Of a stretch of DNA of 64,000 nucleotides, positions 18,107 through 26,940 are shown one piece after another; the first letter of the stretch is position 1; every line of letters starts with the position of its first letter. The stretch is from Spirosoma endbachense (GTDB taxonomy: Bacteria; Bacteroidota; Bacteroidia; Cytophagales; Spirosomataceae). The notes beneath the pieces are model-generated. The model was not told the origin of the DNA. It saw only the letters and a list, made by a program, of their open reading frames with translations, and searched no databases. The DNA is taken from positions 5,750,621-5,814,620 of the forward strand of contig NZ_CP045997.1 of assembly GCF_010233585.1 (NCBI RefSeq), in the 5' to 3' direction. A program made the position numbers and the translations under genes.

Positions 18107-18865
18107 TTACAACCGCTTTATATATTCGTTATTGGCAATTTTTTCGATCAAAACTTCGGCCAGGCTCAAAGCATGTTCTTTACGAACTTCAGCCTTGTCT
18201 TTTGTTTCGACAGTCACGTTAATGATATGATTAACATACAGAACGTGCAATTCGCCGGTTGTTGGATTCCAAACCGCTTTGTCACCTACACCTGGAACCG
18301 CTTCGAATGAGCCTTTGCTGACAACCGGCTCAGTATGCGAGGCCGTAGCAGAGGTGATCCCTGGCGAAGGGTGCGATTGATGAGCCTCGTGTTCCGGGGC
18401 TGTAGTAGCAGTGGTAGACGTGGTTTCTGTAGCGGTACCTTCTGTTTCAGGCGCTTCTTCTTTAGGCTCTGCTTCGGCTACGGGTGCAACCGGTTTGCTG
18501 GGCTTGTTTTGATACTTTTTATCGAAATCATAGCTGGCGAAATCGATTGACGAATACGGCTTTGCACCGTTGAACGAGACAATTACTTTATTGCCTGCCC
18601 ATTCAAATGCGGAACCGTCGTGCTCGTGGACTTCTTCCAGTTCGGTGTTTTCTGGTAAATTAAACGTATGACGGACATACTCTTCGCCCAAAAGATGACC
18701 GGGATTATCGTATATGGCGTTGCTGGTGAGCGTTAGAACGCCAGAGACACTCTTAGCCAGAATTGATGTGGCATCCGCATTGCTAGCGGGATCAGACGAA
18801 TCAGATGGGCTACTGCAAGCTAAACACAGTACAGGAAAGGCCAGTATCAGCGATTTGATTTTCAT
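18107..18865 (-). CDS. Lipoprotein of unknown function
   Basis: The 252-residue protein has a lipoprotein signal with lipobox LCLACSS, so Cys17 is probably lipidated. A conserved-looking part follows (about 35-120, with DNPGHLLGEEYVRHTF and FEWAGNKVIVSFNG). Then comes a Pro/Glu/Thr-rich low-complexity linker (about 125-180) and a C-terminal part (185-252) ending in SLAEVLIEKIANNEYIKRL. I do not recognise a family. It lies 74 bp downstream of the OmpA-family gene on the same strand, so both may serve the envelope. Confidence 0.75.
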   Translation of the reverse strand: MKIKSLILAFPVLCLACSSPSDSSDPASNADATSILAKSVSGVLTLTSNAIYDNPGHLLGEEYVRHTFNLPENTELEEVHEHDGSAFEWAGNKVIVSFNGAKPYSSIDFASYDFDKKYQNKPSKPVAPVAEAEPKEEAPETEGTATETTSTTATTAPEHEAHQSHPSPGITSATASHTEPVVSKGSFEAVPGVGDKAVWNPTTGELHVLYVNHIINVTVETKDKAEVRKEHALSLAEVLIEKIANNEYIKRL

Positions 18866-18873
18866 GAGTTATT

Positions 18874-18942
18874 TGAGAAAAGCCAAAATTAGCGTTTTCT
18901 TAAATACCATGTTATCCTTCCAACTGTTTTTGGCTTTTCTCA
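18874..18942. other. 15-bp inverted repeat between the OmpA and lipoprotein genes
   Basis: TGAGAAAAGCCAAAA (18874-18888) is matched exactly by TTTTGGCTTTTCTCA (18928-18942), with 39 bases between. The right arm contains the OmpA-family stop codon. It may end or attenuate transcription reading from ompA into the lipoprotein gene, but the long loop makes this uncertain. Confidence 0.45.
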
Positions 18943-20355
18943 TAATTTAATAAACTCTACACGTCGGTTATTCGCTTTACCTTCTGCGGTGGTATTGGGT
19001 CCGGCGGGCTGCGATTCGCCTTTGCCATCAGTTTCCAGGCGTTCACTGCCAATACCGAACATGCTGGCGAGGGCCGCTTTTACCGCTTCTGCCCGACGCT
19101 TTGACAGAGTCAGGTTGCTGGCATCGTCGCCGTCGGCATCGGTATGACCAATGATTCGGACGCGGACGTCGGCATTTTCGGTCAATACATTGGCGATATC
19201 TTTCATGGCTCCATACGATTCAGGTTTGATTTTGTCTGAATTTGTATCGAATAGAATACCGTGGGTCACGAACTTCCCTTCAGTGATGAGTTTATTGCGG
19301 GTATCGGGTGCACCGACAGCCAGCCGTAGGTTGCTGATATAATAGCGATCGTTTTCGGTATGCATATCGGCCGTAGAAAATACGACCGTGTTGTAGGGCA
19401 CACCGGGTTGAAAGGCGCGGGGAATATCCCAGATTTTCTCTTCATTCACATAAACCCGTAGCCGTTGTTTTTGCCGCCAGAATGAAACGCTTACCAGATT
19501 ACGCCCTTCTGCGGCATTGAATTGGCGCATGGTGGCTTCATTGTGTAAAAGCCGTTCACCCCCAATAAAATTTTCAAATAACGTTATACCACCCGTGCTT
19601 CCGGCGTTTCTGGGGTGTAATGCCACCCGAACTCCGTCTTTCCCCTGCGTATGCCGACCCCAGGTAATAAAATCCTTCGCCTGTTTTTCCAGCGCTACCA
19701 GGTTGACAAACAATTCGCTCGAGTAAAAATTAAACTCCGGATTCGTGGCCAGATCGAACTGAAGGGTGGCGTTTTCGGGAAGATTCGTAATGTATTCGGG
19801 GAAATATTCTCCCTTTTTTGATAACATTAGCCAGTGGCCTGTTTTGCCATCGATCGTAACGACTTCGCCGGAGCCGCTTGAATTCCATTTGGCCGGGAAA
19901 TCACCGATGGCGTCCTGCATAAAGTCTTCCACAGCAATAACTTTGTCGCCCGGCACAAAATCAAACTTGCTGTATGATTTTAACGTTGCTGGTTCCTTCG
20001 TTACTGTTCCGGTAGCATTGGTGTTGGTTGCCGACGGGTTGCTGCTACTCCCTGCCTGACTGGAGGGGGCATTATCCGTTTTGTTATTATCTGGATTCGT
20101 GTTCGCTGATTCAGTTGCAGGGGCATTATCCGGGGTAGTTTTGGTCTGCTTGGATTTATCTTTTTTCTTGAAGATACCCATCACACCTTCTTCGACTTTG
20201 TCGAGCCCTTTATTGATTCCCTGATCGATTTTACTATTCGCCCGATATTCGACGTTGCGCTCAACCACGCGACCAGGATCGTTGACGCGTACCTGTGCAA
20301 AGGAAAACTGAGCTGTAAATAAGCCTGTTATGATGAGAAAGCAGAAGGTTTTCAT
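18940..20355 (-). CDS. OmpA-family outer-membrane protein with Asn/Thr-rich linker
   Basis: The ATG at 20355 starts a clear signal peptide (MKTFCFLIITGLFTAQFSFA), so the longer upstream frame to 20457 is rejected. The 471-residue protein has a short basic N-terminal part (FKKKDKSKQTK), a Ser/Asn/Thr-rich linker (about 80-120), a jelly-roll-like middle domain (about 130-340) and a C-terminal OmpA domain. That domain has RIIGHTDADGDDASNLTLSKRR and GKANNRRVEF, which bind peptidoglycan. The role is probably to link envelope layers. The middle domain family is not recognised. Confidence 0.88.
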   Translation of the reverse strand: MKTFCFLIITGLFTAQFSFAQVRVNDPGRVVERNVEYRANSKIDQGINKGLDKVEEGVMGIFKKKDKSKQTKTTPDNAPATESANTNPDNNKTDNAPSSQAGSSSNPSATNTNATGTVTKEPATLKSYSKFDFVPGDKVIAVEDFMQDAIGDFPAKWNSSGSGEVVTIDGKTGHWLMLSKKGEYFPEYITNLPENATLQFDLATNPEFNFYSSELFVNLVALEKQAKDFITWGRHTQGKDGVRVALHPRNAGSTGGITLFENFIGGERLLHNEATMRQFNAAEGRNLVSVSFWRQKQRLRVYVNEEKIWDIPRAFQPGVPYNTVVFSTADMHTENDRYYISNLRLAVGAPDTRNKLITEGKFVTHGILFDTNSDKIKPESYGAMKDIANVLTENADVRVRIIGHTDADGDDASNLTLSKRRAEAVKAALASMFGIGSERLETDGKGESQPAGPNTTAEGKANNRRVEFIKL

Positions 20356-20492
20356 AAGCGGGATGATCAACGTGTAAGCTGAACAAAGATGTCTATTTTC
20401 AGGACATCTGTCGGAGTTCACTGAGTGAACGGTAACGAATGAGTGAGTGAACGGCATTCATTCCGTAGTTTTGTGATCGAATTAACGCACCA

Positions 20493-21278
20493 ATGTCCGC
20501 TATCGAAACCATTCCGCTTGCTCCTGACCGTAAGGCCTATTTTGCTTCCGATTTTCATCTGGGTACACCTACGCCCGAACAGAGCCGCACGCGCGAACGC
20601 GCTATTGTGGCCTGGCTCGATGCCATCCGCCCCGATGCCGAGGTGATATTTCTGGTTGGTGATGTGTTCGATTTCTGGTTCGAATACAAGCATAGTATTC
20701 CGAAAGGCTTTATCCGCCTGCAGGGAAAGCTGGCCGAACTAACCGATGCGGGCACACGCATCGTTCTATTTACGGGCAACCACGACATGTGGATGGATGA
20801 TTATTTCACGCAGGAAATGGGAATTCCCGTTTACCGTGACCCAAGGGCTTATGTTATTGGCGACAAGCGTTTCTACATCGGCCATGGCGATGGCCTTGGC
20901 CCCGGCGACTATACCTACAAAAAACTGAAGCGGGTTTTTGAGAGCAAACTGGCCATGCGCCTGTTTCGATACTTACATCCCGATATGGGCATCGGAATGG
21001 CTCATGCGTGGTCGCGCCGGAGCCGGATCAGTAACCAGGAGAAAGGGGAGGAGCATTTTCTGGGTGATGACCGCGAATGGCTTATGCAGTATTGCCGTGA
21101 GGTTGAAGCCCGCGATCATCACGATTTTTATATTTTTGGCCACCGCCATTTACCACTCGATCTGGCCGTATCACCCACGAGCCGTTACATGAATCTGGGT
21201 GAGTGGGTCTCTGCCAAAACGTATGCCGTTTTTGACGGGACAGAATTAACCCTGAAAAGGTGGGAATCGTCAAAATGA
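20493..21278 (+). CDS. lpxH: UDP-2,3-diacylglucosamine diphosphatase
   Basis: The 261-residue calcineurin-like phosphoesterase has metal ligands in SDFHLG (Asp20, His22), GDVFDFW (Asp57), GNHD (95-98), GHGDG and FGHRH. The FDFWFEY stretch is typical of LpxH, which cleaves UDP-2,3-diacylglucosamine to lipid X and UMP in lipid A synthesis. It stands alone on the plus strand; its last codons form half of the hairpin shared with the phytase gene. Confidence 0.9.
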   Translation: MSAIETIPLAPDRKAYFASDFHLGTPTPEQSRTRERAIVAWLDAIRPDAEVIFLVGDVFDFWFEYKHSIPKGFIRLQGKLAELTDAGTRIVLFTGNHDMWMDDYFTQEMGIPVYRDPRAYVIGDKRFYIGHGDGLGPGDYTYKKLKRVFESKLAMRLFRYLHPDMGIGMAHAWSRRSRISNQEKGEEHFLGDDREWLMQYCREVEARDHHDFYIFGHRHLPLDLAVSPTSRYMNLGEWVSAKTYAVFDGTELTLKRWESSK

Positions 21279-21316
21279 CTAAAGAATGAATCTTGTAGAC
21301 TCATTCTTTAGTCATT
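21274..21316. terminator. Bidirectional terminator that includes both stop codons
   Basis: AATGACTAAAGAATGA (21274-21289) pairs exactly with TCATTCTTTAGTCATT (21301-21316), loop of 11. The lpxH stop (21276-21278) and the phytase stop (21308-21310 on minus) both lie within the stem. There is no strong T run, so it may work by another route than classic intrinsic termination. Confidence 0.6.
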
Positions 21317-22402
21317 GCCAATAATGTCTTCGCAGCGGTAATAGTGGAATGTTTTATCGTCGGACATGACCACAAATAGCCCGTGCGGAAACTGTTTGCC
21401 AAGAGCGACATTCGTTACGTCAGAACCATCGCTGACCTGGGCAGCAACTTTCACAATCTTAACGAGTTTGTGATCATTTGGATTCGTTGATTCGCCTTCG
21501 CGTTTGAAGATATGAAACTGATTGGCGCCCTGGTCGGACACGAGAATGAAACCCGTTTTGGGGCCTGTTTTGTAGATAGATATACCTTCGTGATCTTCCG
21601 CAAAGCCTGTTTTGGCGAACAGCGCTAGTTCCTGATTTCCTTTTGCTGGGTCGGCATAGTATTTCCGAACGCCAACACCCTCATCAGAATAGTACACAAA
21701 GCCAAGTTCATTGTCCACCGCGATGGATTCAATTTCCTTTTTGCCGCTATAAGACCCAAATTTCCTGACCAGTGTAGCCCGAATCTGGCCAGTACCATCG
21801 TCTTCGAGCCGATATTGGCCAATGTATGATCCATCGGTTGGTCCCGTTTTACGTCCAACCATTGCATAGAGAATTCCTGCCGGAGTTTTGTAAAGCGCAA
21901 TACCCATCAGGTCACGGAAACCGCTGCTGGTATCACCAACGAACATCTCAAGACCGCCTTTATCGACGGGCTTCATATCGGGTAGCGCGAAAATGCGAAG
22001 CTTGTGGGTGAAACGTTCGGTTGTAACGGCAATGTCAGTGGGTTTGCCACCCAGCATAAGTCCGTAGGCAACATCGACATTATCAGGCCGTTTGAGGTCA
22101 TGAACTTCACGGACAATTTTGCCTTTTAAATCAAATACATACAGGCCACCATCCTGGTCCTTATCTGTGCCGATAACCAGACTTTTTGTTGGATCGGCCG
22201 GGTTGATCCAGATAGCCGGATCGTCTGTATCGTGTCGTACCGTATCGGTAATATAAACGGGTTGAATAACTGCCGACTGAGCTCCTTCCGGTGTTGTTGT
22301 CTGGGCCGAGGGTTGCTGGCAGGCTGATACTAGTAAGAATCCGGTCAGGATGAAATAAAGGGGGAAGGGCAGGCGTAGTATGGGATAAGCTGGCTTGTTC
22401 AT
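21308..22402 (-). CDS. Beta-propeller 3-phytase (lipoprotein)
   Basis: The 364-residue protein has a lipobox-like LLVSACQQ after a hydrophobic start. The mature part opens with VRHDTDDPAIWINPADPTKS and then GTDKDQDGGLYVFDL, the signature of calcium-dependent beta-propeller phytases. Further blades carry ESIAVDNELGFVYYSDE and DHEGISIYKT. The enzyme releases phosphate from phytate at the cell surface. It is the last gene of a minus-strand run with a beta-helix lipoprotein and a TonB receptor. Inference: together they capture phytate phosphate. Confidence 0.9.
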   Translation of the reverse strand: MNKPAYPILRLPFPLYFILTGFLLVSACQQPSAQTTTPEGAQSAVIQPVYITDTVRHDTDDPAIWINPADPTKSLVIGTDKDQDGGLYVFDLKGKIVREVHDLKRPDNVDVAYGLMLGGKPTDIAVTTERFTHKLRIFALPDMKPVDKGGLEMFVGDTSSGFRDLMGIALYKTPAGILYAMVGRKTGPTDGSYIGQYRLEDDGTGQIRATLVRKFGSYSGKKEIESIAVDNELGFVYYSDEGVGVRKYYADPAKGNQELALFAKTGFAEDHEGISIYKTGPKTGFILVSDQGANQFHIFKREGESTNPNDHKLVKIVKVAAQVSDGSDVTNVALGKQFPHGLFVVMSDDKTFHYYRCEDIIGND

Positions 22403-22427
22403 CGGTAAGCGAATGAAAACAGGGTTT

Positions 22428-22455
22428 TGTCGTGTGGGCTTACACCCACACGACA
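22428..22455. other. 11-bp hairpin between beta-helix lipoprotein and phytase genes
   Basis: TGTCGTGTGGG (22428-22438) pairs with CCCACACGACA (22445-22455), loop of 6. On the minus strand it is followed by AAAACCC, not a T run. It may protect the upstream mRNA 3' end or reduce read-through into the phytase gene. Confidence 0.5.
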
Positions 22456-22461
22456 GGTAAA

Positions 22462-23730
22462 TTAGTTTGTACCGAAAGCACCGATGGTTGTTGAGGGAGC
22501 GGGCGATTTGTAAACAGTCCCGTTTGCAAACGAAATACCGTCAGCATAAAGCCGGGTAAAACTTGTTGTCCCTTTACCAATGGCCGGCGACCCTGCTTGC
22601 AGACGGAAATCCCACGCGGTGTTGAAAATTGCGTTTTTTGGATCGGTCGTGAGCGGATAATTCACAAACTTTGGATCATTGTCGCCAATGGTTTTGCTGA
22701 GAATGTCGTTGGTTCCGGCCAGGATTTCCGTTGATGGCTGGAAGCCTGTAACGCCATCCTGGGTAGCTCCATAATATAGATTGTTGCTTACTTTGGTGCG
22801 ATTGTCTTCCGGATTTTTAGGATCGCGTTTCACGCCAAACCGATCATTGACCAGCAGGTTGTTGTAAAGCTCAGCACGAACCGCCACTTCTACCCAGATA
22901 GAACCTCCTTTGATGGTTGGACGACGCCAGCCAGCATTTAGAAGCGTGTTGTTATAAGCAACTATATAAGCCTGTGGGGTGCGGTCGCCGGTGTTCGAGA
23001 GTTTCAGCGCATTGGTGTTTGGGCTATACACCAGATTGAACGCTACGTCGGCCTGTACACCCGATTTCATGTTGATGGCGTCGCCACCCGATACGCCCTG
23101 CGTGTAAATTTTATTGTTGGCAACGATAACCTTACCCCCCTCGATGTAAAAACCGTCTTCATTCTGATTATTCAACCGACTGTTAACGATCACCAGCTTA
23201 CCATTCACATTCGAGTAGTTAATGGCAGGTACGTGATTGCCAGCTTCGGCTTTGTATAAGCCAGCTTTTACGGAAGGCGAACTCTCCGTTGTTACCGCTC
23301 CACCATATTCCAGAATGGCGTTATCGATCAGCATTTCGGCGCAGGTTGGTGCGGCAATAATACCACCCCACAGGTTACCCCACTGGTTGGCCGTCGTTTT
23401 CCAGGCGTCGGGCACTGTGAATTTTACCGGATTCGCCGAAGTACCCATTACATACAGATTGCCCCGAACAATAACTTCGGGTTTTACCGTCGAATCGCTG
23501 AAAATTACGTTTACCCCTTCTTCAATAACCAGCGATTGACTGGCAGGAATCTGCAAGTGGCCGGTGATTTTGTAGGTGTTTCCTTTCGTCCATGTGCCTG
23601 ACACATCGCCCGATACCGCTTCTTTGACAACGGGTGTTGGGTTTACGTTTGGATTGCTGTTGTCGTCGCTCTTTGAGCAACCTACCAGCACAGCAGCCGA
23701 CAGGGCGGCTAGAATAATTAATTGTTTCAT
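22462..23730 (-). CDS. Right-handed beta-helix lipoprotein
   Basis: The 422-residue protein starts MKQLIILAALSAAVLVGCSK, a lipoprotein signal with Cys19. The body has repeats of short strands and Asn/Gly turns (IVNSRLNNQNEDGFYIEGGKV, VAYNNTLLNAGW, RAELYNNLLVNDRFG), as in pectate-lyase-like parallel beta-helices. No catalytic residues can be assigned. It lies 96 bp after the TonB receptor on the same strand. Inference: surface partner of that receptor, in the place where SusD-like proteins sit in other loci. Confidence 0.8.
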   Translation of the reverse strand: MKQLIILAALSAAVLVGCSKSDDNSNPNVNPTPVVKEAVSGDVSGTWTKGNTYKITGHLQIPASQSLVIEEGVNVIFSDSTVKPEVIVRGNLYVMGTSANPVKFTVPDAWKTTANQWGNLWGGIIAAPTCAEMLIDNAILEYGGAVTTESSPSVKAGLYKAEAGNHVPAINYSNVNGKLVIVNSRLNNQNEDGFYIEGGKVIVANNKIYTQGVSGGDAINMKSGVQADVAFNLVYSPNTNALKLSNTGDRTPQAYIVAYNNTLLNAGWRRPTIKGGSIWVEVAVRAELYNNLLVNDRFGVKRDPKNPEDNRTKVSNNLYYGATQDGVTGFQPSTEILAGTNDILSKTIGDNDPKFVNYPLTTDPKNAIFNTAWDFRLQAGSPAIGKGTTSFTRLYADGISFANGTVYKSPAPSTTIGAFGTN

Positions 23731-23826
23731 CGTAATTTATTGGTTATGAATTGTGTAGCACCAACTCTCCAGAGGTGGCTTCGAAAACAGGTAGCACTCG
23801 GCCGATTCTGGAGAATCGACAATGGA

Positions 23827-26583
23827 TTATAATTTGTACCGGATACCCAGAAAATAAGAGCGTTGAAAGAAGTCGCGACGTATCAGTGTTTTGCCCGAAA
23901 TATCCTGATCGGGTACGTCTGAGTTTTTGCTGCTGGCGTTTTTTATGAAAATTTCAGTTGGTGTATTCAGCAGGTTATTTGCCTTGGCAAACAGCAGGAA
24001 ACCATTGCCTAACCGCTTTTCGGCCGATGCGTCCATCTGAATAAAACCCTTCTGATACAGGTCGTTATCGACAAATTGCGAGACGGTATTGATTCGGCCA
24101 CCGGTATAGCTGGCCGCCAGCTGGCCATCCCAGCCATGTTCGGAATCTTTGTAGAGCAGCGACAGGTTCGCTACGTGCGCTGACTGTCCGTATAAGGAAC
24201 GCGTCTGATTAACCGTGATGGTTTGTAAATCGCCCTGAGCATTGCGAATACGTTTCGACTTGGGCGTGGTAATGCTGGAGTTGGTGTAGGTGTAATTGGC
24301 TTTTACGCCCCAGTGCTGAAAGTACTTGATGGCATCGAGCTCAAGTCCGAAATTGGTCGCGTTACCGAAGTTGCCCGGTCCGTAGTATAAATCCTGCCCA
24401 CGAATCGCATCTTTCTGAAGCGTATATTCAATCGGGTCCTGAATGTGTTTGTAGAATAATCCAACCATGAACTGTTCGAGCGGTCGCGGGAAAAATTCAT
24501 ACCGCAGATCGACATTATCGGCCAGGGCCCGTTTTAAATTCGGATTGCCACGTTCCTGATATTCTTCGTTCACAATGCGATACGGTACAATCTCGAAAAA
24601 GCCAGGGCGATTCAATGACCGGAAATACGACAGCCGCCAGTTGGTGCGCTCCGTTGGGTGATAGCGGAAATGCAGACTGGGCAGCACATCCGTATAAATC
24701 TGACTTCCGGTTGGATTCTCTTCACCAATCGGGAACTTCATGGCGTATCCCTGGTCTGTATGCTCGACCCGAACGCCCCCTATTACTTCAAGTGGCTGAT
24801 CGGTGGTCCGGAATTGCAGATAGCCCGATGAGGTTTTTTCCGTTGCGTCGTAATTGAGCGCCGATGCAACTGAACCCAGCGGATTTTGTATCGTCCAGAC
24901 AATCTGGCTATAGTCTGTAAAATCGACCCCATACTGCGCAAATGGATTGGCAGGGCGAAGGGTGTAATTGTTGTAAAAATTTGTGCGCTGCTTGTCGCGG
25001 TATAAACCGCCAGCCATCCAGTCAACGGCTATGCCAGCGAGTGTTGTTTTAAGCGTCAAGTTCAGATAACCAGCCAGATCCGTATCGGAATTGTGTTCCC
25101 ACCGGCGTTGACCATCCTGAACCGTTGTCCGCTGTTCGACGAAATTTTTGCGAATACCCAGCAGTGGCACATAGGTTTGATCGGGAACCGTATTATTGGC
25201 CAGCGAATACACCGCCGACCAGTTTACGGCCAGATTCGAGGTTAGTTGATGTGTGCCCTGAAGGGTGCTGTTATAAATCTTTTGTTTCGTCAGCCGGGAG
25301 CGGGTTTCATAACCTAATGTCGCATTCCCCAGCACCGGATCGAAACCACCAATCCCCAGTTCTGTTGATTTTGTTTCGCGAATCTGCTGATTGGTTAGAC
25401 TGATCAGGGCATTAAACCACTGGATTTTATTATTCTCGTTGATCCGGTAGTCCATTTTGGCATGAAGCCCGTAGCGAGTTTGACGTTCCGAATACTGCCG
25501 ATCACTTAGTTTCGTTAGCGTAATGCCACGTAGTGTATCGACCACATCGCCATTGAAAAACAGGCTATTGCTGCCCCGAAATGTATTCTGCAAACTTCCG
25601 GCGAGCATTACCCCAAATCGCTGATTGAAGAAGCGGTTACCGATGGCAAAGCTGCCGAGCAGGTTAGGGGGCGGGTTATGGCTGGTATAAGTGGTAGACG
25701 CTTTATTGAAATCGGAAAATTTAGCGCTGTACTGGTTACCAAATTGCTCATAAGGCGATTTGACATTGATGTTTTTCGTATCGAAGCTGGTGAATGGGCG
25801 ATCGAAAAATAGTTCGCTATAGCCGGTTGAGAGATTGGCCAGCAAGGTCGGGCGGTCGGGCGCATCTTTCATGACCATGTTGATTGCGCCACCTACGGCA
25901 TCACCTTCCATGTTGGGTGTGAGCGCTTTATATACCTCCAGACGATCCAGTAATTCAGATGGGAAAATATCGAGCGGCACATAGCGATACCGGTTATCGG
26001 GGCTTGGGATCTTGACACCGTTGACAAGAGTGTAGTTGTAGCGCTTGTCCATCCCGCGCAGGATGGCATACTGACCGTCACCGTTGCTATTTCGCTCAAT
26101 AGAAATTCCGGATACGCGCTGAATGACGTTCGCTACCGTCAAATCGGGAGAGAGTTCAATCGTTCGGCCGGACACGATGTTTGTCACCTGCAGGGCATTC
26201 CGTTCGAGGTCGCGGGCTGTTCGGTCACTGGAACCGTCGCGTTTCCCTTTCACGGTGACTTCGGCAATCTGGCGGTCGTTTTCGGTCTCTAATGGCAGAT
26301 CCAGAGTGATAATCTGGTCTGCACCAGTGATACTAATGTCAAGTGTTTTAGTCCGATACGAAACGTAGCTGACCCGAATTTTATAGGTTCCGGCGGGAAC
26401 ATTCTTAATCGAGTAAGAGCCGTCTAATCCCGATATGCCATACAGTTTTGTATTTTCCAGAAGTAGTGTTGCACCAATAACGGGCTGCCCGGTGACCGCG
26501 TCCGTGGCTCGTCCTTTGATGACACCCGCCGAGACCGGCAGGCAACCAAAGACAAAAAGTATGTTCAGTAGTAGTAGCTTCAT
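23827..26583 (-). CDS. TonB-dependent outer-membrane receptor with CarboxypepD_reg-like N-terminus
   Basis: The 918-residue protein has a signal peptide, then a carboxypeptidase regulatory-like domain (about 20-105; IKGRATDAVTGQPVIGATLLLEN). A plug follows (about 120-240; RVSGISIERNSNGDGQYAILRGMDKRYN) and then a long beta-barrel to the C-terminus (FQRSYFLGIRYKL). It imports a ligand across the outer membrane using TonB energy. It resembles the TonB-CarboxypepD group rather than SusC, and no SusD gene is present. It heads the run to the beta-helix lipoprotein and phytase, so phytate or its breakdown products are plausible ligands. Confidence 0.92.
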   Translation of the reverse strand: MKLLLLNILFVFGCLPVSAGVIKGRATDAVTGQPVIGATLLLENTKLYGISGLDGSYSIKNVPAGTYKIRVSYVSYRTKTLDISITGADQIITLDLPLETENDRQIAEVTVKGKRDGSSDRTARDLERNALQVTNIVSGRTIELSPDLTVANVIQRVSGISIERNSNGDGQYAILRGMDKRYNYTLVNGVKIPSPDNRYRYVPLDIFPSELLDRLEVYKALTPNMEGDAVGGAINMVMKDAPDRPTLLANLSTGYSELFFDRPFTSFDTKNINVKSPYEQFGNQYSAKFSDFNKASTTYTSHNPPPNLLGSFAIGNRFFNQRFGVMLAGSLQNTFRGSNSLFFNGDVVDTLRGITLTKLSDRQYSERQTRYGLHAKMDYRINENNKIQWFNALISLTNQQIRETKSTELGIGGFDPVLGNATLGYETRSRLTKQKIYNSTLQGTHQLTSNLAVNWSAVYSLANNTVPDQTYVPLLGIRKNFVEQRTTVQDGQRRWEHNSDTDLAGYLNLTLKTTLAGIAVDWMAGGLYRDKQRTNFYNNYTLRPANPFAQYGVDFTDYSQIVWTIQNPLGSVASALNYDATEKTSSGYLQFRTTDQPLEVIGGVRVEHTDQGYAMKFPIGEENPTGSQIYTDVLPSLHFRYHPTERTNWRLSYFRSLNRPGFFEIVPYRIVNEEYQERGNPNLKRALADNVDLRYEFFPRPLEQFMVGLFYKHIQDPIEYTLQKDAIRGQDLYYGPGNFGNATNFGLELDAIKYFQHWGVKANYTYTNSSITTPKSKRIRNAQGDLQTITVNQTRSLYGQSAHVANLSLLYKDSEHGWDGQLAASYTGGRINTVSQFVDNDLYQKGFIQMDASAEKRLGNGFLLFAKANNLLNTPTEIFIKNASSKNSDVPDQDISGKTLIRRDFFQRSYFLGIRYKL

Positions 26584-26886
26584 GCAGTGTAGAGCCTAGT
26601 GTCAGATTGACGGCCCGATCAACTCCCGACTCAAAAGGAGGTTGTTTCGATTGGCCGGACAAAGGTGTATGAAGTCGGAGGAATAGGACAAATTTTAGCC
26701 GTGAACAAAAAGGCAACAAGGCAATCCGGAGCGTAAACAGGTAGGCAACAACGTTAACAGGATAGGGTTAATGTGTTGTATATCAATGCTGTTTGGCGTA
26801 GCAAAACAGCCATTATGTTATTGTTATGAAACTGTTTCCTGAATGTGAAGGATTGGGGAAAAGGAAATGCAGGATTGTGAAACGGG

Positions 26887-26940
26887 TCAGTTTCTGCCGT
26901 GGGGTCAGTTTCTCAAAACTGACCCCACGGCAGAAACTGA
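26887..26940. repeat. 25-bp perfect hairpin overlapping the TPR-HTH gene 3' end
   Basis: The arms 26887-26911 and 26916-26940 are exact inverse complements with a CTCA loop. The inner part GGTCAGTTT-CTCA-AAACTGACC is like the hairpins of the double-hairpin repeat. The TPR-HTH stop codon (26905-26907) is inside, so the right arm is coding. Partial direct copies (GCAGAAACTGA) recur just upstream in the gene. The rest of the 321-bp gap to the TonB receptor start holds only AC-rich DNA with no feature I can support. Confidence 0.75.
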
